Positions 35,450-48,043 of a stretch of DNA of 64,000 nucleotides are shown in pieces. Location of the stretch: the NCBI RefSeq assembly GCF_018687715.1, contig NC_056758.1, positions 23,044,501-23,108,500 on the forward strand. Reading direction: 5' to 3'. A program made the translations under genes and the position numbers. The notes under the pieces were generated by a model. That model ran no database searches. It was not told the origin of the DNA and saw nothing but the letters and a program-made list of their open reading frames with translations. Within the stretch, counting starts at the first letter, position 1; every line of letters starts with the position of its first letter. Origin of the DNA: Carya illinoinensis. Lineage: Eukaryota; Streptophyta; Magnoliopsida; Fagales; Juglandaceae.

Positions 35450-37981
35450 CTACGGGGGTTGCACAATAGGGGCAGTGGTAAGCGACTTTTTCAAGGTATC
35501 AAAGGCTTTTTGGCACTCATCAGTCCAAACAAATTCAATATCATTTTGTAGAAGAGTGCACAAAGGTTTTGCAATAGAACCAAACCCTTGAATAAACCGC
35601 CTATAAAAGCCAGCATGACCAAGAAAAGAACGAATATCCCTAACTGTCCTAGGGATAGGAAGTTTAGATATTAATTCAATCTTTGCCTTGTCAACTTTTA
35701 TACCCTCAGAAGAAACAATATGCCCCAATACAATGTCCTGAGTAACCATAAATTGGCATTTCTCCCAATTAAGTAAAAGATTTTTTTCCTCACATCTCTG
35801 GAGAATACGTGCCAAATTATGCAAACAACTCTCAAAGGATTTTCCAAAAATAGAGAAATCATCTATGAATATTTCACAAATGTCATCAATCATATCAGAA
35901 AAAATACTCATCATGCATCTCTGAAAAGTAGCTGGAGCATTACACAGACCAAAAGGCATTCTAGTAAAAGAAAAAGTGCCAAAAGGACAGGTGAAAGTAG
36001 TTTTCTCCTGATCCTCAGGTGCTACAGCAACTTGATAATAACCAGAATAGTCATCCAAGAAACAATAATATGCATTACCAGCTACTATTTCCAAAATTTG
36101 ATCCAAGAATGGTAAAGGAAAATGATCCTTCCTAATGGCTGAGTTAAGTTTTCTATAGTCAATGCACATTCTCCAGCCAGTAACCATTCTAGTTGGAATC
36201 AACTCATTTTTATCATTTTTTATGACAGTCAAACCAGATTTCTTTGGTACCACTTGAGTTGGACTTACCCACTTACTGTCTGAGATGGGATAAATGATAT
36301 CCACTGCGAGTAGCTTAAGCACCTCCTCTTTCACAACTTCCTTCATGGTAGGATTGAGCCTACGTTGAGCATCACGAACCGGTCTAGCATCGTCTTCAAG
36401 ATGGATTCTGTGGGTACATAAAGCGGCATCAATGCCTTTGATGTCAGCTATTGTCCAACCAATTGTGCCTCGATGCTTCCTTAATACTTCAATCAACTGA
36501 GCTTCATCCTTCTGATTTAGCTTTGAAGAAATCACCACTGGAAAAGTGCCTTCTTCAGGACCAAGGAACACATACTTTAAATCTTGAGGAAGCGGTTTCA
36601 CCTCCAACTGTGGAACTTCTTCCTCTGAAGATTTAAGCATGTCTGGTGGTGGTAGAGCTTCAAACTGGGGTTTCCATCTTGCTCCCGCAAACTGTACTTC
36701 AAGTGGTAATGAAGAATCTGCAAAACAATCAAAAAAATCAAAGTCATCTTCATTGATATGATCAATTTTCTCATCAAGTAAAAATTCAGGTGTCTGAAAA
36801 ATATAATCATCATCAGAGAAGGGAGAAGTTGAGCAAATAAAATCTGTTGGTGTCAAACTCTCCACAACATTCAAATCGCTTGTGTCATCAAAATGTGCTG
36901 GCATCTTGCAAGCGTTGAAAACGTTCAACTCCAGCGCCATGTTCCCAAAGGTAAGCTTCAAAACTCCACTTCTGCAATTGATCAATGCATTTGATGTAGC
37001 TAGAAATGGTCTTCCTAAGATGACAGGAGCTTGGTAAATAGTGGAGACCGGCTGCTGCGTGTCAAGAACCACAAAATCCACTGGGTAGTAGAATTTGTCC
37101 ACCTGGACCAACACGTCCTCTACTATACCCCTCGGTACCTTAACTGATCTGTCAGCCAACTGTAGCATGATGGAGGTCTTTTTAAGCTCACCCAATCCCA
37201 ACTGCTCATATACTAAGAACGGTAGCAAGTTCAGACTACTCCCCAAATCAAGTAAAGTTCTCCCAATGCGTGATTCACCAATCATAATGGAAATGTTGGG
37301 AGAGCCGGGATCTCCAAACTTCTGAGGAGTCTCGCTCAATATCAATGCACTAACTTGCTCTGTTAGGAAAGCTTTCTTCTTTACATTCAGCTTCCTCTTC
37401 ACCGTGCACAAGTCCTTCAAAAACTTTGCATATGAAGGCACTTGTTGTATGGCATCCAAGAGTGGAATATTGATCTTCACTTGCTTGAAAATCTCTTGAA
37501 TCTCCGTGTGATACTTGTTCTTTTGGCCAGCTGCCAATCTCTGAGGATAGGGAACCACAGGTTGGTATCCCTTACTAGTCTCAACATCTATGCTCACAGG
37601 CTTTTTTAGTTCTGGTCTCACTACCTCTGGTTCTTTTTCAACTTCATCCGTCTCTGCTGCATCTTTAGGCGTTGGAGCAACTACCTCAGTGTCTATGGTC
37701 ATCTCAGGTCGGGGAACTTCCTTCCCACTTCTCAAGGTAAGAACAGCTTTTGCTGTCTCAATAACGTCTCCTGAGACATTATGCACTTGATGTTGTTGTT
37801 GTCTGTATACTTGAGGATTACGCTGAGGCTGTGTTGGAAATTTCCCTTTCTCTAGGGTGCTCAAGGTTGTGCTCATCTTATTAATAGTGCCACGCAACTC
37901 ATTTATGGCCTGAGTGTTCTGATTATTTGTGGTGGCCTGAATCTGCATGAATTGCTGAAGTGTATTGGCCATCTGTGCCAA
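35450..37981 (-). pseudogene. pol: Athila polyprotein segment: linker, protease, reverse transcriptase (element 3)
   Basis: 843 codons. Residues 1-160 are the Q- and E-rich gag tail. The protease catalytic motif LLDLGSSLNLLP has its Asp at residue 245. RT spans about 500-800, with RMCIDYRKLN, FLDDYSGYYQ (Asp643) and FIDDFSIFG (Asp707/Asp708), all intact. The segment ends at a TAG at 35450-35452 in QPPQWDL (CAG to TAG). The first Met is not the natural start: the frame is continuous with the gag segment at 38081-39127 across one amber codon. Confidence 0.92.
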
Positions 37982-38077
37982 ACTGTCATTTAGAGTCTTC
38001 TTTGCAGATGATGAAGGCTGAGAACTTTGTGCAGCTACATGAGGCTGAAATCCAGGAGGAGCTACATAAGGATAGCT

Positions 38078-39127
38078 CTAAGGATTCTGATATGGAGGAT
38101 ACTGGTGCTGAGGAGCACCTTGATTAAATGGCTGCTGCTGAGGTGGTGGGGACCGACTAGGCTGATTTCTCCACCCCGAATTATATGTGTTGGAGAAAGG
38201 CTGATTTTGTGCTCTATTAACCCAGTTAGCTGATTGCATTGGCTCAGACCCACCTTCTTGAAATACTGGCATAATCGGGCAGTCTTGGGTCTTATGGTTT
38301 GAATCAGCACATATAGAACATGCCTCTGCTACTTTCGCAGCCTTCACTTTTTCTATTTCCATGACTTCTAGTCTTCTAGTCAATGCAGCTATTCGGGCTT
38401 GAACATCAGTGTCTTCTTTAAGCTCATATCTTCCCCCTCTAGAAATAGCCCTTAGTGGCTGTGCTGCTAATGGAACTCGATTAGCACGAGCGTTCCACTG
38501 TTGTGCGCTCTCAGCAAGGTAGTCAAAAAATGATAATGCTTCATCAGGTTCCTTGCTGAAGAACTCTCCATTGCACATTGTCTGAACAAACTGCTTGCAT
38601 TCCGGAGTGAGACCAGTGTAAAAATAGCTCACCAGCCTCCAAGATTCAAAACCATGATGTGGACAAATGTTCACCAAATCCTTGAACTTTTCCCAACTGG
38701 CCTGAAAGGTCTCATCAGGTCTCTGATTGAACTGGCTGATTTGCTCTTGTAAAAACTGAGTTCTCTGAAAAGGAAAAAAATTTTGTAAGAATTCACGCTG
38801 CATGTCAGACCAACTAGAAATGGAATTAGGTCTCAAAGAGTTAAACCAAATCTTCGCTTTATCCTTTAAAGAGAAAGGAAATAAACGAAGTCTAATGAAT
38901 TCATCAGTAACAGCCCTAGTGATAAAAGTAGCACAAGCCAACTCAAAATCTGTCAAGTGTTGGTAAGGACTCTCAGAATCCATCCCGTGGAACTGAGGTA
39001 TCACTGACATCATGCCATGCTTGATAGAGAAATTAGGTGCATTTTCTGGTAAAACAATGCATGAAGGTGTAGTGGTATGAGTGGGTTGCAAATAGTCCTT
39101 AAGAGTGCGTGGTGCAGGTGTAGCCAT
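38078..39127 (-). pseudogene. gag: Athila Gag, element 3 (ends at an amber stop)
   Basis: 349 codons from MATPAPRTLKDYLQP. The retrotransposon Gag capsid core (WFNSLRPNSISSW, FLQNFFPF, CPHHGFESWRLVSYFY) spans residues about 75-210. The CCHC knuckle uses Cys270, Cys273, His278 and Cys283. The stop is TAG at 38078-38080, where element 1 has CAG. An upstream Met (MSWVRDSSNRLL, as in element 1) exists, but a TAA at 39134-39136 separates it from this start. Confidence 0.9.
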
Positions 39128-39416
39128 GTTTTCTTATTCGATTTCAATTTTGTCACCTGGCTCACTCGAAGAAAAGACAGACGAGCTATCTATCTCCAAG
39201 CTGTGTATACTACTTTCAACACTCGGTGTGACTCTAAGCAACCTATTTGAACTGTCTCTCACCCATGACATGAAACATCAATTTAATATGGTAGAAATGA
39301 GTGGTTGATGCAGATGAGATGAGTAACCAGAGACAATATGGTAGAGAAAAATAAAATAAAATAACAAGTTTAAATTTAAGTTAAACTACTTTCCCCGGCA
39401 ACGGCGCCAAAAACTT
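39128..39416 (-). other. 5' leader and primer binding site of element 3
   Basis: The complement of TCCCCGGCAACGGCGCCA at about 39392-39409 is the tRNA-Asp primer site, a perfect TGGCGCCGTTGCCGGGGA. It is separated from the LTR by a short AAGTTTT spacer. The remaining leader carries the untranslated relative of the element 1 gag start. Confidence 0.85.
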
Positions 39417-39455
39417 GACTCACTCAAAAATGAGTAGCACTAATGCTATCCCAAG
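39417..39455 (-). repeat. 5' LTR of element 3, inner 39 bp
   Basis: TGACTCACTCAAAAATGAG onward matches the outer end of the 3' LTR at 30254. It is cut at CCAAG (39451-39455), the left target duplication of element 4. The rest of this LTR resumes at 49015. Confidence 0.92.
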
Positions 39456-41089
39456 TGTTGCGACTAAACTTTGACTCAAATTAATGAATCAAAAACCTAG
39501 TGCAGGTTTACCTGCAAGTATACAGGTGTTGTAGTATCTTACAGGATCGAATCCACAGGGATTGACTTTTGTGATAAAGAAAATAAATTCAGACAATGAA
39601 ACGAAATTACTAAAGGAAACGTGCAATCAAATGAAGATTGATAAAATGAATCAAACTGAAATGATAAAATGAATAGATAAAAACTAAGGTTTCGAGGATC
39701 CGTCTAATAATTTATGATATTGTTTCCGATCAATTTACTTCAATTAAACTAGAATAATGATTCTGTTTAATTGGTAGATTTAGCATTTAAGATCGAGAAA
39801 AACTGATGCTTATGATTGAGCGTGAACGATTGATGATTAAAACATTTACAAATCTATTTGAATACCACAGGGATTCCTCAAGCATTCACTGTATTCGGAA
39901 ATTACAATGAATCAAGACGAGTATATAGATAATCAAAATATCCAATAATAAAATCTTTCAATCAATCAAGCTCGCAAAATATCCACTTCAACTCCACGTT
40001 AAACTCAAGCTTCAATCTCATCATGTTCCTTTCTCCACCAAAATAAATCCCATCCAATTAGATTACTCCAGCCGGCCTACACATCTCCAAGAAAGAAATA
40101 TTTCCATCCGTCTCCCCTTAACTCCAGCCAATTCCTATCTCACTTGGTTGAAAATTCTGCACCGACTCCTCTCTCCAATTCTCTCAACTCCCCACCTATC
40201 CCTTTCACTCTACACTTTAGCTAATTCCTTTCAACCCCTTCTCTCTCTTTCTGTGTCTCTTCCCCCACTTAACTCTCTCAATCTGTCCTCCCTCCAGTTC
40301 TTCAGAACTTGCCTCTTTTTATAGCAAAAAAATCAATAGCCGAACATCCACTTGCCTCTTGAAGAATCATTTAATTCCACCGGTTGGTCCCTCTCAAATC
40401 ATGCACTGAATAATTAATCCCAGCCAACTACTCACTAGCTGCCTCTTGAAGAATCATTTAAATTGAATCAATTTCCTTCAATTCCGGTTCCACGTTCCCC
40501 TCTCCCTCATCCGTTGCTTTATACTCCCTTTTCTTTATTCAATGAATTTCCATCTTTAATCCCCTTTCTCTTCCACTAACTTTGTTGAAAATTCATACAC
40601 ACTCATTCACTCTCCTATCATTTTATTCAACAGCCTTTCTTCTTTCAACTTTTGCACCCACCGGTCCCACTTTCCAGCACAACTCCAGCAAATCATGCAC
40701 CGAATATACACAATCTTTGCACCCACCGATTGGTCCCTCTCTCCACACGTATCTCCAGCTCCAAACTCATGCACCAATCGGCTGCTTCTCTCACATCCAA
40801 AAGAATAAATCCAATGAAATCAGAACACTTATACTTTCAGCTTCTAATCCCACCGATCGCTCTCTTTACTTTCCAGCACAACACTAAGGCATCTCACTTC
40901 CTTCTTTTTTTCAGCACATGTCAACTCTTTGTATGACTTTAATGTTGCACCACCAAAATTTCAAGCCTCCGTGAGTTTTGTTCAACCATGAATCACATGC
41001 ATCTTGAATAATCAAAGGAAGAAAATAACCATTAATTCTTCATTTTGTGTCTTCTTTTTTTAGCTGCCAAGCTTCCTCTCAATTAGTAT

Positions 41090-41133
<44 letters not shown>

Positions 41134-41426
41134 CATAAGTTCCAACCGGATGTCTTTTGAATTTTATTTAAACTAAAAATAAGAAGAAAGAAATAACACT
41201 CAAAAAATAAATTATCAAAAACAGACTATATATATGTGAGGAAATATTGTCTCATTAAATCATAAATATAAAATTAAGCATAAACATGATATCAATCAAT
41301 TAAAAATCACAACTCGTATTTATGCTTATTAATGTTTTTTTCATCTAAAACTAATAATAGTGTTACGAAGAATTTAGAATACATTGGTTTTAAATAGCTA
41401 AAACATGCAATATTTCAGCTCAATCA
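39456..41426 (-). repeat. 3' LTR of element 4
   Basis: On the plus strand it runs from TGTTGCGACTAAAC to CAGCTCAATCA. The U3 end matches the other Athila LTRs, but the U5 end (complement of TGTTGCGAC) is unlike their GAGTGAGTCA end. It carries a U5-like phrase (complement of GGATCGAATCCACAGGG) at about 39543 and a 40-base T-run near 41093-41131. Compared with the 5' LTR it lacks about 307 bp near 39990. Confidence 0.9.
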
Positions 41427-42526
41427 CACCCCCCAACTAACTTTTTTGCTAATCTTGAGCAAAATAGTGAAAAATTAATTGAGATGGAAATTTCATAAAG
41501 CTCGAAATTCAAACAAAAACAATCAAACATAATTCTGAATTCTCACAAAAAATTGATTCGTGACTATTCAACACCAGGAGTTATATTTACAAGGAAAGTC
41601 TCAACAATTGTTCACATAGAATTGGGGCAAATGTCTTAGAACTCGGATATGTGTGTGTGGTTAAACCTCTGTATGTTCCTCACTAATAAACATGATTTAT
41701 CATAGGATTTTTCAACCTTAAGATTAATCATTGCTGATTCTAACTACCTCAAAGCCCAAGGGACTAGCAGTTTTCACGCCAGCTCTGTTTTTAAAGGTTG
41801 GACACTCAACCCCCAAAGTCTTGGGTAACTGTTTCTAGCCCTTTTTACTTAGGACAGTTCACTAAGTCGCCTTTATTCCTTTTCTCTTTTTTTTTTTTTT
41901 TTTTGGCATGGCTCGGTAGTCCTGCAGTTTACTTCTCCAGTGTTAAATATTAATGAGGAACATTACAAGTGTAAGCATGTGCAAAATGTTCTTTCAAAAC
42001 TTATCCTTTATTCTATATAAATCATATTAATTCTTATTTTTGTAAATATCGCATCCCGGTGTTTCAAGTCACTCTTCAACAAAATATGATGCATCATAAG
42101 TCATGTTCTATGTTTAAGGTTGAAAATAAATCTTCACAAAATAATTCCGCTCAAATACTTCACGAAGATACACAAATTTCACAAACATGTTAGAAGTGTG
42201 TGTTAATCATTTATGTTTCAATGCACCCCACAAATTTTTTTCTTTTTTTTAACAGAAAACCCTCCCCCCAACTAAATGTGACATTGTCCTCAATGTTCAG
42301 CAATTGAATGTTTGATGATGTATGCTATACAGACATGAATTGGAGCAAGATAAACACTGCAGAACATATTGAGACGAAAATGATTAAACAGAGAGGAAAG
42401 AATTTACCTGAGATACTCGAGTGCACACAAGGAGTAGATTTCTGTCAAAGTTAAAAACACAAAAGAAAAACAAAAGAAGGAAAAACAAAACAAATACATA
42501 CGGTATATACAATGAGGAATCAGAAA
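41427..42526 (-). other. 3' untranslated region of element 4 with two PPT-like motifs
   Basis: The terminal PPT (complement of CACCCCCCAACTAAC) is at 41427-41441. A second motif (complement of CCCTCCCCCCAACTAAATG) is at 42260-42277, beside the conserved complement of ATTGAGGACAATG. No env-like frame is seen. Confidence 0.8.
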
Positions 42527-43639
42527 TTAATTCTGATACGCAGGATCCTCCAGAGTAGTGGACTCAACCTCTGGAGTAAAATCCTCCAAAAATGGTTTCA
42601 ACCTTTGTCCATTAACCTTAAAAACATTACCATTCTCTGGATTTTCTATCTCAATGGCCCCAAAAGGATAAACAGTTTTTACAACGAAGGGACCAATCCA
42701 TCGGGATCGAAGTTTGCCAGGAAACAAATGGAGCCTTGAATTATACAACAAAACTTTTTGTGAAGGCTCAAAAGATTTTCAAAAAATATTTTTGTCATGA
42801 AAAATTTTCATTCTCTCCTTGGCAATACGAGAATTTTCGTAAGCTTCATTCCTGATTTCCTCTAACTCATTAAGCTGAAACTTACGAAGAGAGCAAGCTT
42901 TATCCAAGTTAAAATTAAATTTCTTGATTGCCCAATAAGCTTTGTGTTCCAATTCCACAGGTAAGTGACATGCCTTTCCAAAAATGAGTCGATATGGGGA
43001 CATACCAATCGGGGTTTTAAAAGCAGTACGGTACGCCCAAAGTGCATCGGTTAGTCGTAAAGACCAATCTTTGCGGCTTGGGTTAACGGTCTTTTCCAAA
43101 AAATTTTTGATCTCCCGATTAGATACCTCAACTTGACCACTTGTTTGTGGATGATAAGGGGTAGCAACCTTATGAGTAATACCATATTTTCGCATTAAGG
43201 CCTCGAAAGGCTTATTACAAAAATGTTTGCCCCCATCACTGATAATGGCTCGAGGTGTTCCAAACCTTGATAAAATATTTTCTTTCAGAAATTTCAGTAC
43301 CACTTTGTGGTCATTGTTTTTGCATGGAATAGCCTCAATCCATTTGGACACATAATCCACAGCTACCAAAATGTAGAGATTGCCAAAAGAAATTGGGAAG
43401 GGTCCCATGAAATCGATGCCCCAACAATCAAATATTTCAACAACCAAGATTGGATTTAATGGCATCATATTCCGGCGGGTAATCCCTCCCAACTTTTGAC
43501 AATGCTCACAGGTTGTACAAAATTCATGGGTGTCTTTGAAAATGGTAGGCCAATAGAAGCCACATTGCAAAATTTTAAAAGCAGTTTTCTTTCCAGAAAA
43601 ATGGCCACCACATGCCCCAGAGTGACAAAAAGATATCAC
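42527..43639 (-). pseudogene. pol: Athila integrase, element 4
   Basis: Segment 42779-43639 begins in the zinc finger ([27 protein letters not shown]) and contains the core [29 protein letters not shown] and [13 protein letters not shown] with its acidic triad. A stop at 42779 (CGA to TGA in NIFRKSF) cuts it. The same frame then runs through [17 protein letters not shown] and NGQRLKPFL to the natural stop at 42527. The upstream part, in frame, is at 43676-44572. Confidence 0.9.
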
Positions 43640-43675
43640 ACTTTGAAATTCGTTATTGGGAACACATCGTCTAAT

Positions 43676-44572
43676 TTATGGATCTGGGCAATATTTAAAC
43701 AGATATGGATCATCCCAAAAGAATTTTCTTACCTCCACAAAAAATTTCCTCTTATCTTGTTGAGTCCAAATGTGAGGAATTTCACCTGTAGCAAGAAAAT
43801 TAGCAATGTCAGCGTACCATGGCACTTGAGATATACCAAAGAGTTGCTCATCTGGAAATGTGTCTTTAATAGGAACTGTCTCTATGGAATCTGAAAGAAC
43901 AAGTCTAGACAGATGATCAGCAACAACATTCTCAACCCCTTTTTTATCTTTGATTATCAAATCAAATTCTTGCAGCAAAAGGATCCATCTAAGTAACCTG
44001 GGCTTTGCATCTTTTTTCGCTAAAAGGTACTTTAACGCAGCATGATCAGTAAAGATGACAATTTGAGATCCAATCAAATAAGAGCGAAATTTGTCAAGTG
44101 CAAAAATTACTGCAAGTAGCTCTTTTTCAGTTGTTGAATAATTCATTTGAGCACTGTTTAAAGTTCTACTTGCATAATAAATAACACAAGGCTTTTTGTC
44201 CCTACGTTGGCCCAACACAGCTCCAACAGCATAATCACTAGCATCACACATAATCTCAAATTTTAAATTCCAATCAGGTGATTGCATAATTGGGGCTGAA
44301 ATCAACATACCTTTTAGCTTTGTAAAAGCTAACTCACAATCATCAGTCCACACAAAAGAATTTTCCTTTGACAATAAATTGCACAAAGGTCTAGAAGTTG
44401 TGCTGAAGCCTTTAATGAACCTCCTGTAAAAACCTGCATGACCTAGAAAAGATCTGATATCCCTGATGTTCTTTGGGATGGGCAATTTAGAAATTAATTC
44501 AATTTTGGCCTTGTCTACTTCAAATCCTTGAGAAGAAACAATGTGACCAAGAACAATCCCTTGAGTGACCAT
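43676..44572 (-). pseudogene. pol: RT thumb, RNase H and integrase N-terminus, element 4
   Basis: Starts mid-RT ([21 protein letters not shown]), just after a TAG at 44588. RNase H reads [25 protein letters not shown] and [11 protein letters not shown]. The integrase N-terminal region ([24 protein letters not shown]) follows, and a TAA at 43676-43678 ends the open frame. Confidence 0.9.
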
Positions 44573-44587
44573 AAAATGACACTTCTC

Positions 44588-45247
44588 CTAGTTTAAAATC
44601 AAATTCTTTTCTTTGCATCTAATCAGCACTTTTTCCAAATGAGTCAAACATTCATCAAATGAATCACCAAAAATAGAAAAATCATCCATGAATATTTCAA
44701 CGAAACACTCTACCATGTCACTGAATATGCTCATCATGCATCGTTGAAAAGTAGCAGGAGCATTACAAAGTCCGAATGGCATCCTTCGATATGCAAAGGT
44801 ACCAAATGGACATGTAAACGTGGTCTTTTCTTGATCTTCAGGAGCAATTTCAATTTGGTTATATCCAGAAAAACCATCTAGGAAGCAATAGAACTTATGG
44901 CCCGCTACACGTTCAATGATTTGATCCATGAATGGTAGGGGAAAATGATCCTTTCCGGTGACAGAATTCAGTTTTCTGTAGTCAATGCACATACGCCAAC
45001 CAGTAGTAACTCTAGTTGGGATCAATTCATTGTTAGCATTCTTAACTACAGTCACACTAGATTTCTTGGGTACCACCTGCGTGGGACTAACCCATTTGCT
45101 GTCAGAAATAGGGTAAATGATCCCTACATCCAGAAGTTTTAACACCTCTACTCTGACAACTTCTTTCATGTTGGGGTTCAGTCTACGCTGCATTTCTCTA
45201 GAGGGTTTAGAATTGTCCTCTAGATAAATCCTGTGGGTACAAATCAA
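44588..45247 (-). pseudogene. pol: Reverse transcriptase fingers and palm, element 4
   Basis: Covers REMQRRLNPNMKEVV, RMCIDYRKLNSVTGKDHF, FLDGFSGYNQ and FMDDFSIFGDSF (catalytic Asp pair intact). It ends at TAG (44588-44590) within LNWEKC (TGG to TAG). It is in a different frame from the Gag-protease segment; the shift lies near 45340-45365. Confidence 0.9.
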
Positions 45248-45335
45248 AGGACTGATACCTTTGATATCAGCTATGGTCCATCCTATTGCCTCTTTGTGTT
45301 CAATGAGAACACCAATTAATTTTTTCTCCTGAATT

Positions 45336-47852
45336 TCATCCAGTCTCTGCTTGGCCTAAAAATGCATATTTGAGATCAGCAGGTAGAGGTTTCAAGTCGA
45401 GTTTTGGTGTTTGCACAATTGAGGGGAGAGACACGACATCATGAGGTGGTAATTCCTCAAAACGTGTTCTCCATTTATCAGTGTCCATTATAGGAGTAGA
45501 TTCTAGCAAAAAATTCATAGATGCAAGCACAGAATCATCATCAAAGTTTATACCATGAACCAAACAAGCCTCAAGAGGGTCAGAAAAACTTGACAAATCA
45601 AATTTATTTTGAACAAGAGTTTGGATCAGATTCACTTCCTGCACATCATCATCATCACCAGGTTGTTTGTAAATATTGAAAATATTCAACTCCAAAGTCA
45701 TGTTGCCAAAAGAAATTACCATCACACCACTCCTACAATTTATTAAAGCATTTGAGGTCGCAAGAAATGGCCTTCCCAAAATTATAGGAATTTGAGTGCA
45801 AACATCAAAGACAGGTTCCGTGTCCAAAACAATGAAATCCACTGGAAAATAAAATTTTCCTACTTGAACTAGCACATCTTCAACTATCCCTCTCGGTATT
45901 TTAATTGAACGGTCAGCAAGTTGGAGTGTTACCTTGGTGGGTTTAAGTTCACCAAGACCCAACTGCTCATATACCGAGTAAGGTAGGAGGTTAAGTAAAG
46001 CTTTTTCAATTTTAAAATTTCCAATAATACAGGAAATTGTTGGACAACCAGGGTCTTTGTACTTTGGTGGAGAATTGTTCTGGAGGATGGCGCTTACCTG
46101 CTCAGTGAGGAAAGCCTTCTTCTGCACCTTCATCGTACGCTTTACTATGCACAAATCTTTTAAAAATTTAGCATACGAAGGAATCTGTTTGATTGCATCC
46201 AACAAAGGAATGTTGATTTTTACTTGTTTAAAAATTTCAAGAATATCAGCATTTTGAACCAACTTGTGAGAATGTTGCAATCTTTGGGGAAATGGTGCAG
46301 GTATTGGAGCTTTCACAGGCACATCTAATTCAACCTGCTCAAGTTCACCATCACTCTTGGAATTTAAAGAGTTGTTGGTCTCATCAACTTTCGTTGTTGA
46401 AATACTCTTATCAATTATTTTTCCACTGCGTAGAGTGGTGATGGACTTTGCATGTTCAAATTTTGAATCAGAAGGATTTGAATTTCTTACCTCAAATTTA
46501 CCTTTTGGATTTGGCTGAGGTTGAGCAGGAAACTTACCCTTTTCTTGAGCATGTAATGCAGAGGTAAAGTCGCTGATAGAACTTCTCATCTCAGTAATGG
46601 CCTGCATTGTCTGAGTGTTGATATTGGCTTGCCCCTGCATAAAAGTCTGTAATGTCTCCTCAAGGGTTTTCTTATGTGGAGGCACATAAGGAGTAGAAGA
46701 AGATGGCCCTTGAGGATTTTGATTTATATTGGACTCATTCCTCCAACTAAAATTGGGATGATTTCTCCATCCAGGATTATATGTTTCCGAATATGGGGAA
46801 GAAAATGGTCTCCGATAAGAATTCATGACATTTGCTTGTTCGTGCAACACCTCTTTAAAAGCAGGGATTGTTGGACAATCCTGAGTTAGGTGTCCACTAA
46901 TCTCACAAATGCCACAATTTTCTTCTTCCTTTTCAATGGCCTTAGCCGAGTTTACCTTCCTAGCATTTACATCATCATTTCCTTTGAGAAAATACATACC
47001 TTCTTGAGACATGGCACTGAGTTTGGGCTTATTTGACCGATCAGAATGATCTGCGTTATCCCAAGATTGGGCATTTTCAGCTAACTGGTCAAAATAGTCC
47101 CAAGCATCATCAGGATCTTTATTTAAAAATTCGCCGTTACACATCATTTCTACAAATTGACGCATTTGAGATGTTAAACCTTTATAGAAAAAACTAATTG
47201 TGCGCCAAGTCTCATAACCATGATGTGGGCAAGTTAGCAACAATTCTTTAAAATGTTCCCAACACTGAAAAAATGTTTCATTTTCCTTTTGATAAAAATT
47301 CATAATATTTCTGCGAAGAGTGTTGGTCCTATGAGTAGGAAAAAACTTTTTTAAAAATTCTCTTTGCATTTCTTGCCAGGTGCCAATAGATCTTAGTCTC
47401 AAGGAGTTCAACCAACTTTTAGCTTTTTCTTTTAGAGAGAAAGGAAACAACTTTAATCTAACCACATCATCATTGATAGTTTGAGTTTGTAAAGTTGCAC
47501 AAACCTCTTCAAATTCTTTTAAATGCAAATAAGGACTTTCTGTATCTAAGCCATGAAACTTGGGAAGTAATTGGATTACTCCTGGTTTTAAATCAAAATT
47601 CCCCATATTGGTAGGAAAAATCATACAAGATGGAGTACTTGTCCTTGTAGGTTGCAAATATTCACGCAAAGTTCTCATTGGCAGATTATTTTGTGCTTCT
47701 TCATTTTCTAGTTCGTCATGAACACTACGATTGTCAGCCATGGTATTAGATTGAGAATTTTTAGAATCACCTGACAAAGTATCAACCAATTCACTTAAAA
47801 TGATTTCCTCTCTTCTCAATCTACCCGTTTGATCACGTTGCCACGAGATCAT
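45336..47852 (-). pseudogene. gag: Gag and protease of element 4, protease active site deleted
   Basis: 838 codons from MISWQRDQTGRLRREE. The Gag core spans about residues 60-260 (LREYLQPTRTSTPSC, WLNSLRLRSIGTW, CPHHGYETWRTISFFY). The CCHC knuckle uses Cys313, Cys316, His321 and Cys326. At residue 620 the protease reads KALLNLLPYSVYEQ, where element 3 has TLLDLGSSLNLLP. Six residues including the catalytic Asp are gone, with the frame kept (junction 45992/45993). The frame is lost near 45345, where a stretch before LDEIQEKKLIGVL is also missing. The protein differs clearly from elements 1 and 3. Confidence 0.9.
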
Positions 47853-48043
47853 TCATCATAGAGGATTGATCATAGAAAAAATAAAATGCAAAACAAGCAA
47901 TAAAGTAAAAGAAATTTTTTTTTTTTTTTGAAACGAGATTACCAAATGGTATGAGTATGGAAGCAATGTTACATGATCTGTTTCTTTTTTCGTGAAAAAT
48001 TGTACCTGCAAAAAGAATATAAAAAAACAATTAGCCAAAAACT
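47853..48043 (-). other. Leader of element 4 with degraded primer site
   Basis: Next to the 5' LTR the sense strand reads CAAGTTTTTGGCTAATTG. Only TTGGC of the tRNA-Asp primer site survives; the GCCGTTGCCGGGGA part is absent. A T-rich stretch ending TTTTTGCAGGT follows. The gag ATG is at 47852. Confidence 0.7.

Noticed and set aside
41093..41131. Long T-run as a poly(A) tail of a processed copy or SINE/LINE
   Set aside because: It lies inside the element 4 LTR with matching sequence on both sides and no target duplication around it; treated as a homopolymer in the LTR.
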